DNA of 64,000 nucleotides, taken from NCBI GenBank assembly GCA_963596435.1, contig CAVBMG010000002.1:1-64000 (forward strand). Reading direction: 5' to 3'. The stretch is from COE1 sp963596435 (GTDB taxonomy: Bacteria; Bacillota; Clostridia; Lachnospirales; Lachnospiraceae). The translations under genes were made by a program, and so were the position numbers. The notes below the pieces were generated by a model. It was given only the letters and a program-made list of their open reading frames with translations, was not told where the DNA came from and ran no database searches. Below are positions 36,310 through 44,578 of this stretch, in pieces. Position 1 is the stretch's first letter; every line of letters starts with the position of its first letter.

Positions 36310-36615
36310 ATGGAACAGAATGTAAAAGAACTTGATGTTAAAATAAAGTCCCCAATGGGTTGGATCAAGGTATATGCGCAAATAAACGAATCCGAAACAA
36401 CATTTACAGGAGAAGCTAAGTTAATGGGATTTACGGTAGAATTGACAGACTGTGTGAAGAACGGTTCTCATTATAGTTTTGTTGCATCACCCACTTTACC
36501 ATTTGGAGTTCTCAGAGTTGAGATTGAAGCAGACATAGCAGAAGACGGACAGGTAACAGGAATAGCCAATGCTCCCAGACATAAACCTATGGAAATCACA
36601 GGACAAATTGTATAA
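36310..36615 (+). CDS. Small hypothetical protein paired with the amidohydrolase
   Basis: The 101-residue protein is not recognised. It is predicted to be all-β (alternating stretches such as WIKVYAQINE, VELTDCVKNG and LRVEIEADIAED), with no signal peptide or membrane helix. GAGGAG precedes ATG 36310. It follows the amidohydrolase by 23 bases, so it is likely a partner or accessory protein of the same operon. Confidence 0.7.
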   Translation: MEQNVKELDVKIKSPMGWIKVYAQINESETTFTGEAKLMGFTVELTDCVKNGSHYSFVASPTLPFGVLRVEIEADIAEDGQVTGIANAPRHKPMEITGQIV

Positions 36616-36616
36616 A

Positions 36617-36645
36617 TTGACGGTTTTAGATAAAATTTATATAAT
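36617..36645 (+). promoter_or_regulatory. Promoter of the MMPL operon
   Basis: TTGACG (36617-36622), a 17-base spacer and TATAAT (36640-36645) form a near-consensus σA promoter directly after the preceding stop codon. Confidence 0.75.
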
Positions 36646-36691
36646 TTTCAGTTTTTTTCAATAAAAATGTGCTACACTAATATGGGTTAAG

Positions 36692-36708
36692 TTTACAAAT
36701 TTTGTAAA
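36692..36708 (+). promoter_or_regulatory. Palindromic operator before the MMPL gene
   Basis: TTTACAAA, one T, then TTTGTAAA make a perfect 17-bp palindrome just upstream of the GGGAGAG ribosome binding site. Its place between promoter and gene fits a repressor that blocks elongation or initiation. The cognate regulator is unknown. Confidence 0.55.
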
Positions 36709-36717
36709 AAGGGAGAG

Positions 36718-39234
36718 ATGCACGTGTCTAAAAAAGATAAGGAAAACCTGGAGCAGGACAGTAATTTTATGATAAAGGTAGCGACCTTTATTGTAGATAG
36801 AAGAAACCTGTTCTTCTTATTGTTCGGAATATTGATTATATTCTCGGTCGTTGCAATGGGCTGGGTCAAGGTAGAGAACTCCTTGTCAGCGTATCTGCCG
36901 GATACGACAGAGACCAGTCAGGGTCTTGATTTAATGGAAGAGCAGTTTATTACTTACGGATCTGCCAAGGTAATGGCAGCTAACATCACATATGATGAAG
37001 CGCAGGATATTGCAGATGATATCGAGGCGAGAGATGATGTTATTATGCTGGATTTTGACAGTACGGAGAACTATTTTAATAATTTTTCAGCACTGTATTC
37101 CATTACTTTTAAATATGAAGAGACAGATGACAGAGCACTTCAGGGGCTGGAAGAGATTGAAGAGAGTCTGAATGGATATGATATCTATGTATCAACTTCC
37201 ATGGGTGATGCATCAGCAGAACAGATTGAATCCGAGATGAATACGATCAGTGTACTGGTTGCGATTATCGTAGTAACGGTGTTGATCTTCACATCACAGA
37301 CTTATGCGGAAGTTCCTGTATTGCTGTTGACTTTCGTCGCAGCAGCAGCTTTGTCAATGGGTACGAACTTCCTGCTGGGTACGATTTCATTCGTATCTAA
37401 TTCGGTAACTGTTGTATTGCAGCTGGCATTGTCCATTGACTATGCGGTTATCTTCTGTAACAGATATAAAGAGGAGCATGAGACATTGCCTATCAGGGAA
37501 GCGGATATTGTCGCACTGAGTAAGGCGATTCCTGAGATCTGCTCCAGTTCTTTGACAACAATCGGTGGTCTGATCGCCATGATGTTCATGCAATATGGTA
37601 TTGGACGTGATATGGCAATCTGTCTTATCAAAGCAGTTGTATTGAGTCTTGTAGCAGTATTCTTACTGATGCCCGGTCTTTTGATGCTGTTTGGTAAGGC
37701 AATGGATAAGACGAAGCATAAGAACTTCGTGCCAAAGATTCCATTTGTAGGTAAATTTGCTTATCATACAAGAGTGATCGTGCCTCCTTTATTTGTGGCA
37801 TTGATTATTGTAGCATACATATTCCAGTCCAAGTGTCCTTTCGTATATGGTTATTCACAGATTGAGACACCTGTACAGAATGATCAGCAGCTTGCAGATG
37901 AACTGATTACAGAGAGTTTCGGTGATACCAATATGGTAGCGCTGGTCATTCCAGCAGGAGATTATGAGAAAGAGCGTAAGCTGATCAATGATCTGGAAGC
38001 AAGGTCAGAGGTTGATTACTGTCAGGGACTTGCCAACACGGAGGCAATGGATGGTTATATGCTGACAGATAAGCTGACAGCAAGAGATTTCTCGGAGCTT
38101 CTGGAACTGGATTATGAAGTTTCAGAGCTGCTTTATATGGCGTATGCGGTGAATGATGAGAATTATGCCAAGATCGTGAATGGTATTTCCTCATATAGTG
38201 TACCTCTGATTGATATGTTCATGTTCCTGTATGATGAAGTGGACGAAGGCTACGTGACATTGGATGATGATATGCACGATACGTTAGAGGATGCTCATGA
38301 GAAGATGCAGATTGCACTGGATCAGTTACAGGGTACGGATTACAGCCGTATTCTTGTGTATCTGACATTGCCACAGGAAGGTGATGAGACCTTTGCATTC
38401 CTGGATGAAATGCATACCATGGCTGAGAAATATTATGATGGAACGATTCTGATTCCTGGTGATTCAACCAGCCAGTATGACTTATATAAGACATTCCAGA
38501 TTGATAATAAGGTCGTTAATGTAGTATCTATTCTGGCGGTATTGGTTGTATTGTTGTTTACTTTCCAGTCAGCAGGTATGCCTGTACTTCTGATCCTGGT
38601 TATTCAGGGTGCTATCTGGATTAACTTCGCATTCCCGGCATTACAGCATAACAACCTGTTCTTCATGAGCTACCTGATTGTAAGTTCTATTCAGATGGGT
38701 GCCAATATCGACTATGCAATCGTTATCTCAGGAAGATATATGGAATTAAAGGATAAAATGTCCAAGAAGGATGCAATCATAGAAACCATGAACTTTGCTT
38801 TCCCGACTATCATCACATCAGGTTCCATGATGGTACTTGCCGGTGTACTGATTGGTCAGATGTCATCAGATGGTGCTATCTGTGGTATCGGACAGTGTCT
38901 GGGTCGAGGAACGATTATTTCCATTTTACTTGTTATGTTCGTTCTGCCGCAGATTCTGTTATTAGGTGAAAAAGTCATTGACCATACATCCTTTAAGGTA
39001 TCTGTTCCGGTTAAAATGGAGAAAACCTCAGGACTTGTCAGAGTGGATGGTTACGTACAGGGTCAGATCAATGGTATTGTTTCCTGTGAAATCCATGGTG
39101 TTATCAGAGGTGATGTAAATGCTCTTGTCAAGATTGGTAAGATTGAGCAGTTAGATGGTCAGGAACTGGCGGACGTTGCCCATATAGAAGAAGGAGAGGA
39201 GGCACTGATCGATGAAAAAGAAGATAATCAGTAA
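36718..39234 (+). CDS. MMPL/RND-family transporter with bactofilin-like tail
   Basis: The 838-residue protein has two halves, each with one helix, a large extracytoplasmic domain and five clustered helices. This is the MMPL pattern, with LSIDYAVIFCNRYKEE and its second copy GANIDYAIVISGRYMELK holding the proton-relay Asp residues. MMPL proteins export lipids or envelope molecules using the proton gradient. After the last helix a cytosolic tail (about residues 765-815) has short β-repeats (DGYVQGQINGIVSCEIHG, then VIRGDVNA) like bactofilin polymers. GTG 36724 is an alternative start with better spacing. It overlaps the surface protein gene by 23 bases. Confidence 0.9.
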   Translation: MHVSKKDKENLEQDSNFMIKVATFIVDRRNLFFLLFGILIIFSVVAMGWVKVENSLSAYLPDTTETSQGLDLMEEQFITYGSAKVMAANITYDEAQDIADDIEARDDVIMLDFDSTENYFNNFSALYSITFKYEETDDRALQGLEEIEESLNGYDIYVSTSMGDASAEQIESEMNTISVLVAIIVVTVLIFTSQTYAEVPVLLLTFVAAAALSMGTNFLLGTISFVSNSVTVVLQLALSIDYAVIFCNRYKEEHETLPIREADIVALSKAIPEICSSSLTTIGGLIAMMFMQYGIGRDMAICLIKAVVLSLVAVFLLMPGLLMLFGKAMDKTKHKNFVPKIPFVGKFAYHTRVIVPPLFVALIIVAYIFQSKCPFVYGYSQIETPVQNDQQLADELITESFGDTNMVALVIPAGDYEKERKLINDLEARSEVDYCQGLANTEAMDGYMLTDKLTARDFSELLELDYEVSELLYMAYAVNDENYAKIVNGISSYSVPLIDMFMFLYDEVDEGYVTLDDDMHDTLEDAHEKMQIALDQLQGTDYSRILVYLTLPQEGDETFAFLDEMHTMAEKYYDGTILIPGDSTSQYDLYKTFQIDNKVVNVVSILAVLVVLLFTFQSAGMPVLLILVIQGAIWINFAFPALQHNNLFFMSYLIVSSIQMGANIDYAIVISGRYMELKDKMSKKDAIIETMNFAFPTIITSGSMMVLAGVLIGQMSSDGAICGIGQCLGRGTIISILLVMFVLPQILLLGEKVIDHTSFKVSVPVKMEKTSGLVRVDGYVQGQINGIVSCEIHGVIRGDVNALVKIGKIEQLDGQELADVAHIEEGEEALIDEKEDNQ

Positions 39235-42200
39235 ATTGTTTTTCACAAGGATATGTGCCTATTCTCTGGCACTTGTGATGGCGGGGACTCTGATACCTGT
39301 ATATCCTGTCATGGCTAAGACCACACAGGAGGAACAGACGCAGGATGATGCAGATGCGCAGATGGAAACGATACAGATAGCATCTGCCAAAGATCTGGAA
39401 GAACTGGCAGAGAATTGTCATATAGATGAATGGTCGAGAGACAAGATTGTTGAACTTACGCAGGATATTGATCTTGCAGGTTCAGAGTTCTTAAATATAC
39501 CGGTATTCAGTGGCGTATTCAAAGGCAATGGGCATAAAATAACCAACTACCGTTATAATGGCAATGGTTATGTAACAGGCTTCTTCCGTTATGTAGAAGA
39601 GGGCGGTATTGTTGAGAATCTGTATTTGTCCGGTAATGTGACTTCAGAAGATGAGAAACAGTGTATCGGTGCCATATGTGGTATTAACAGAGGTACGATT
39701 CGTGACTGTACTTTTCAGGGTCTGGTAGAAGGCAAGTATGAGACAGGTGGTATCGTAGGCATTAATGAAGGAACAGGTACGGTTCAGCGCTGTACAACCA
39801 AAGGAACAGTAACCGGTTATTATTATACCGGCGGTATCGTTGGTAAGAACTTTGGTACAGTAGATAACTGTTCCAACTATGCGAATATCAATAATAACTC
39901 TCAGTGGGTAGAAGAGGATGACGAGATCAGTGTCGATATCCTGCAGAATATCCGTGAGAATGAGACAGATGTGAAGGTTGCCAGTGGTGTGGATACTGGT
40001 GGTATTGTCGGCTTTTCCAAGGGTGTGATCATGAGATGTACCAATGTAGGTAAGATCGGTTATGAACACACTGGTTACAATATAGGCGGTATCGTAGGCA
40101 GACAGTCTGGCGTAGTAGCATTATGTACGAACCATGGTACTGTATATGGAAGAAAAGACATAGGCGGTATCGTTGGACAGATGGAGCCATATATTGAAGT
40201 CGATGCGGCAGAATCTATCCGTGATGCTGTGAACAAGCTGCACGATCTGGTACAGCAGACACTGGATGACATGGAAGAAGGAACCAATGTAATCCAGAAT
40301 GATGTAGATGTATTGAAGAATTATTCAGATGCAGTGATTGATCAGAGCGATACATTGTCCAACAGATTATCCAATTTCACAGACAGCAATATTGATCAGG
40401 TCAACAGTCTGACCGACCGTATGGAAAGTGTTCTGGATATGCTGCCTGGTATTATGGATAATACAGATGCAGCAGGCAATTCACTGACCGATCTGAATGA
40501 TGCACTCAAGAAGCTCAATGAAGATCTGAATATATCGGATAAAATGTCTTCTTCAACATATAATGAGACAGATTATCGCAGATTGTCAGTAACCTCCAGC
40601 GTAGGTGGAAGCGTAAGCTCAGATAATGTGAATCCGGATGAGGGAACACTGGTTACGCTTACAGTAAAGCCGGATAATGGATATGAACTAAATGGGCTGT
40701 CTGTAACAGATGCAAATGGCAAGAGCATTACTACGAATCAGACAGCTTCTGATACTTATACATTTACCATGCCGGAAGAAAATGTGCTGGTATCTGCTGT
40801 TTATACTTATACAGGAGCATTTCTGGCGAAGTCCAATGCAGGCGGTAACATTACTGTAACGGAGAAGGACAACGGACAGGTAGAGATTCAGGCAGAAGCA
40901 TATAATGGTTATGAATTGGATGGAAACAGTGTAAGCATAGGTGGTACTTCTGTTTCATTGGATAGTGATAATAAAGCAACAGTGAGCCGTTCTGCTTACA
41001 TATCCGGGAATAAGCCGGTGATTGTTGAAGGACAATTCAATAAAAAGTCCAACACTCATAAAGTGACACCAGTGTCAGGAACTGGCGGTACAGTGACCGT
41101 AGAAAGCCAGCAGGCGGCAGCAGGAGATACCGTCACAGTGCATACGGTAGCTGCCTATAATTATAAAGTAAAAGCAGTTACTTATAATGGATCATCAGCT
41201 ACAGCATCTTCTGCCAATGCAGGCGAATATACATTTACTATGCCTGATGCAGATGTATCAGTAGAAGTAACATTTGAATATTCTGGTGATACTACGGATA
41301 CTTCTCTTGTGTATGCAGAATCTACAGTAGGCGGTACAGTGACTGTGACCAGAAGTGCAGCCAGTGGAGACCAGTATAATGTTGTTATGACACCGAATTC
41401 AGGATATGAAGTTCCTGATAGTGATTGTTTAACAGTCAGTGAAGTAATCTCAGGTGGATACAGACAGCTTTCGTCTGTTTCAAAAGCTGATATGACACAG
41501 GAAGGAGACAGTTACCGATATCTTTTAACAAAGAGTTCAAGCGTAGCTTTACGTGTATACGGTAGCTTCACGAAGTCTGCTAATACAAAGGACATTACCT
41601 GTACATCAGGAACTGGTGGCGTGATCACAGCCAGCTCATCCAGTGCAGAACCGGGAGATGAGATATATCTGGTCAGTGCCACAGGGAATGGTTACAGACT
41701 GAAATCACTTTCTGTTAAGACGGCATCCGGTACAACGGTATCTTATCAGACAGAGTCCAAGAGATATACATTTACCATGCCATCAGAGGATGTAGAAGTT
41801 ACAGCAGAATATGAACCGATACAGCTGATGGTGACTTCCAATGCAGGAGGAGACGCAACATACACAGGTGGTAACGATACGAAGGTAACATTGAAAGTAA
41901 CACCGGACTCCGGTTATACAGTATCTTCAACCCCTATCGTGAAGGACAAAAATGGAAATACGATTTCCATGGGTAAGGCATCTGCCGGTACATGGACTTA
42001 TGAATTCTATTTAAAGAGTGATGCAGAACCGGCATCTGTACAGATTACATTCCAGAAGCAGAATCAGAATGATGCAACGCAGGATGCTCTGGACAGAATC
42101 AATGCCAATGCAGGAACTTTGAATGGTAAATCTAATGATATCAGTATGTCAGTAGATAAGATCCGACAGATCATCACAGATGATGATGGTAATGTAAAGG

Positions 42201-44113
42201 ACTGGAACAGTCTGACTTCTGCTGAGAAGAAAGAACTGATGAATGAGATATCCAATCTGATGGATTATACATCAGAGGCAGGAACGGCAGCATCAGAGAT
42301 TTTAAGTGATCTGGCATTGATTGCAAGTATTGAGACTCCATATATCAAAGATGCAGCCAGTGCGGCACATACCGATCTGGATACGGCCTCCAAGCATGCA
42401 CAGAGTGTCATTGACAGCCTGAAGAGTGCATCGTCCGGAGCAAGGGGAATTGTAAATTATCTGAATGGTCAGTCTGATCTGAATTTCTCCAAGCTGGGTG
42501 ATGAATTCGATGATAATGTGGATACACTGCATACACAGCTGAGAGGCATGTCAGACAGTATCAAGGCAATCAGCGATCATGCAGCGAACTATTCAGACAA
42601 GGTCAATCATGATCTGGAAGCAGTCAATGACCAGTTGAATGTAGTCTTTAACCTGTTTATAGATAAGCTTGACAATCTTGATAATATTAATGATGAGAAT
42701 AGCTTTTACTCTGATGTTTCTGATGAAGAGCTTGAGACGGCAACGACCGGACGTGTAGATAACAGTACGAATAAGGGTATTGTACAGGGCGATATTAATG
42801 TAGGCGGTATTGCCGGATCAATGGCGATTGATGAAGAAGATCCAGAGGATAATGCAGCAGGAAGTACGGACTTCTCTCTGGGTGACAGCTATACTACGAT
42901 GTGTATCATTAATGGCAGCACGAATCAGGGCTATGTCACATCAAAGAAGGATGGCGCAGGCGGTATTGCCGGATATATGAAGTATGGTGTCATTACAGAT
43001 TGTAAGGGCTATGGTGCTGTAGAGAGTACGGAAGGTGATTATGTAGGTGGTATATGTGGACAGTCGCTTTCACTGATCAGGAACAGCTATGCATTGTCTA
43101 ACCTGACCGGCGGTAATAATGTAGGTGGTATTGCCGGATATGGTACGAATATCAAGGATTGCTATTCTATGGTAAATATCACAGACGCCAAGGCACGGTA
43201 TGGTGCAATTGCCGGACAGATCGCATTGAATGATGAAGATGAGCAGGACAGCACCACTACAGTAACGAATAACTATTATGTAGGTGACGACATCTATGGG
43301 ATTGATAATATCAGCTATATTGGAATCGCAGAGCCGATAACTTATGAGGAACTGCTGGCTGTAGAAGGTGTGCCTACTGATTTCTGGCATTTGAAAGTTA
43401 CTTTCAAGATTGATGATATGTATCTGGGAACACAGGAGCTGGCTTATGGTGACAGTCTGTCGAAGCTGACATTCCCACAGGCGCCTGCAAAAGACAACTG
43501 CTATGGAGTATGGCCGGATGTATCTGATCAGGTTATGACAGGCAACCTTGTTATCGAAGGCGAATACAAGGATAATGTAACTGTTGTACAAAGTGACAAT
43601 ACAAATAACATGCTGGCTTCTGATGAAGGAGAGAATAAGAAAGCACTTGTTCTGGTGGAAGGTGTCTTCACGGAAGATGCAGTATTGCATACTGCTATTT
43701 CAGATGAGGCAGTGCCACAGGAGGTTACTGGTAAGAACGACTATACCGTATATCAGGTATCTCTGGAAAATACAACAGTAACAGGAGCTGATACACTTGC
43801 TGTACGTCTTCTGAATCCATACAAAAAGGCAACCGTATGGAGCTATCTGGATGGTGAATGGCAGCAGGTTGACAGCAAAGTACGTGGACAGTATTTACAG
43901 ACGACCATGAAAGGTGCAATCGGTACATTCTGCATTGTAGAGGAAAGCTCCAATATAATGAAGATCATTATCATTGCTGTATGCGCAGTAGCTGTTGTTA
44001 TCCTGCTTCTGCTTATTAAGAAGATAACAGGAAAGCATAAAACGAAAGAAAAGAAGCAGAAAACCAAACCTGCGAAAAAACCAAAGAAGAAAAAGAAAAT
44101 AGAAAACGAGTAA
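39212..44113 (+). CDS. Giant anchored surface protein (GLUG / InlB-like repeats)
   Basis: The 1633-residue protein has a signal peptide ending VYPVMAK, then GLUG-type β-helix repeats (about residues 140-326; GGIVGINEG, GGIVGKNFG, GGIVGRQSG). A helical stretch (330-445) and divergent InlB-type β-repeats (about 450-950; for example TYTFTMPEENVLVSAVYTY) follow. Next come a second helical stretch (950-1165) and more GLUG repeats (1190-1360; GGIAGYMKYG). A C-terminal membrane helix (about 1583-1604) with a Lys-rich tail anchors it. The β-helix thus appears split by a long helical/InlB insertion. It overlaps the MMPL gene, so the two likely act together at the cell surface. Confidence 0.88.
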   Translation: MKKKIISKLFFTRICAYSLALVMAGTLIPVYPVMAKTTQEEQTQDDADAQMETIQIASAKDLEELAENCHIDEWSRDKIVELTQDIDLAGSEFLNIPVFSGVFKGNGHKITNYRYNGNGYVTGFFRYVEEGGIVENLYLSGNVTSEDEKQCIGAICGINRGTIRDCTFQGLVEGKYETGGIVGINEGTGTVQRCTTKGTVTGYYYTGGIVGKNFGTVDNCSNYANINNNSQWVEEDDEISVDILQNIRENETDVKVASGVDTGGIVGFSKGVIMRCTNVGKIGYEHTGYNIGGIVGRQSGVVALCTNHGTVYGRKDIGGIVGQMEPYIEVDAAESIRDAVNKLHDLVQQTLDDMEEGTNVIQNDVDVLKNYSDAVIDQSDTLSNRLSNFTDSNIDQVNSLTDRMESVLDMLPGIMDNTDAAGNSLTDLNDALKKLNEDLNISDKMSSSTYNETDYRRLSVTSSVGGSVSSDNVNPDEGTLVTLTVKPDNGYELNGLSVTDANGKSITTNQTASDTYTFTMPEENVLVSAVYTYTGAFLAKSNAGGNITVTEKDNGQVEIQAEAYNGYELDGNSVSIGGTSVSLDSDNKATVSRSAYISGNKPVIVEGQFNKKSNTHKVTPVSGTGGTVTVESQQAAAGDTVTVHTVAAYNYKVKAVTYNGSSATASSANAGEYTFTMPDADVSVEVTFEYSGDTTDTSLVYAESTVGGTVTVTRSAASGDQYNVVMTPNSGYEVPDSDCLTVSEVISGGYRQLSSVSKADMTQEGDSYRYLLTKSSSVALRVYGSFTKSANTKDITCTSGTGGVITASSSSAEPGDEIYLVSATGNGYRLKSLSVKTASGTTVSYQTESKRYTFTMPSEDVEVTAEYEPIQLMVTSNAGGDATYTGGNDTKVTLKVTPDSGYTVSSTPIVKDKNGNTISMGKASAGTWTYEFYLKSDAEPASVQITFQKQNQNDATQDALDRINANAGTLNGKSNDISMSVDKIRQIITDDDGNVKDWNSLTSAEKKELMNEISNLMDYTSEAGTAASEILSDLALIASIETPYIKDAASAAHTDLDTASKHAQSVIDSLKSASSGARGIVNYLNGQSDLNFSKLGDEFDDNVDTLHTQLRGMSDSIKAISDHAANYSDKVNHDLEAVNDQLNVVFNLFIDKLDNLDNINDENSFYSDVSDEELETATTGRVDNSTNKGIVQGDINVGGIAGSMAIDEEDPEDNAAGSTDFSLGDSYTTMCIINGSTNQGYVTSKKDGAGGIAGYMKYGVITDCKGYGAVESTEGDYVGGICGQSLSLIRNSYALSNLTGGNNVGGIAGYGTNIKDCYSMVNITDAKARYGAIAGQIALNDEDEQDSTTTVTNNYYVGDDIYGIDNISYIGIAEPITYEELLAVEGVPTDFWHLKVTFKIDDMYLGTQELAYGDSLSKLTFPQAPAKDNCYGVWPDVSDQVMTGNLVIEGEYKDNVTVVQSDNTNNMLASDEGENKKALVLVEGVFTEDAVLHTAISDEAVPQEVTGKNDYTVYQVSLENTTVTGADTLAVRLLNPYKKATVWSYLDGEWQQVDSKVRGQYLQTTMKGAIGTFCIVEESSNIMKIIIIAVCAVAVVILLLLIKKITGKHKTKEKKQKTKPAKKPKKKKKIENE

Positions 44114-44121
44114 TATAAATG

Positions 44122-44154
44122 CTCCCTTCTGAATAGTCAGAAGGGAGTTTTTTT
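44122..44154 (+). terminator. Strong terminator of the MMPL/surface-protein operon
   Basis: CTCCCTTCTGA (44122-44132) and TCAGAAGGGAG (44137-44147) form a perfect 11-bp stem with a 4-base loop, followed by seven Ts. Confidence 0.95.
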
Positions 44155-44168
44155 GTTGTGTCAGGCTC

Positions 44169-44220
44169 TTGACATATATAGATTAGCTACATATAATAAT
44201 ATATAGATAATCTATATATT
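44169..44220 (+). promoter_or_regulatory. Consensus promoter and PadR operator
   Basis: TTGACA (44169-44174), a 17-base spacer and TATAAT (44192-44197) are a perfect σA promoter. Overlapping the start site is a perfect 23-bp palindrome (44198-44220) with arms AATATATAGAT and ATCTATATATT around one A. It is probably where the PadR product represses its own operon. Confidence 0.8.
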
Positions 44221-44245
44221 ATTATGAGAAAGAGAGGAATTGAAA

Positions 44246-44575
44246 ATGGCAATTGATAAGAGCTTGGTATCAGGGAGTACTTCGATGTTATTGCTTCGGC
44301 TTCTTGAAGAGAAGGATATGTATGGATATGAGATGATAGATACGCTGGAGAGTCGTTCCAATCATGTATTCAGTCTGAAGGCAGGTACTTTGTATCCTCT
44401 GCTTCATTCGCTGGAGGAGAAGGGATATCTTACAGCCTATGAGAATGAAGTGAATGGCAAAACCCGTAAATACTACAGCATTACGAAGAATGGAAGAAAT
44501 TATTTAAAAGACAAGAAGAAGGAATGGCAGGAATATCAGACAGCAGTTACCAATGTACTGTGTATGGAGGGCTAA
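44246..44575 (+). CDS. PadR-family transcriptional regulator
   Basis: The 109-residue protein is a PadR winged helix with the usual core LLRLLEEKDMYGYEMIDTLE, then LKAGTLYPLLHSLEEKGYL and GKTRKYYSITKNG. I chose ATG 44246, with GAGG 8 bases upstream, over a TTG two codons earlier. It is first in a two-gene operon with the FtsW/RodA-like gene, which starts 3 bases after its stop. PadR partners of HAAS-type membrane proteins often respond to envelope stress. A perfect palindrome over the promoter suggests autorepression. Confidence 0.93.
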   Translation: MAIDKSLVSGSTSMLLLRLLEEKDMYGYEMIDTLESRSNHVFSLKAGTLYPLLHSLEEKGYLTAYENEVNGKTRKYYSITKNGRNYLKDKKKEWQEYQTAVTNVLCMEG

Positions 44576-44578
44576 GAA

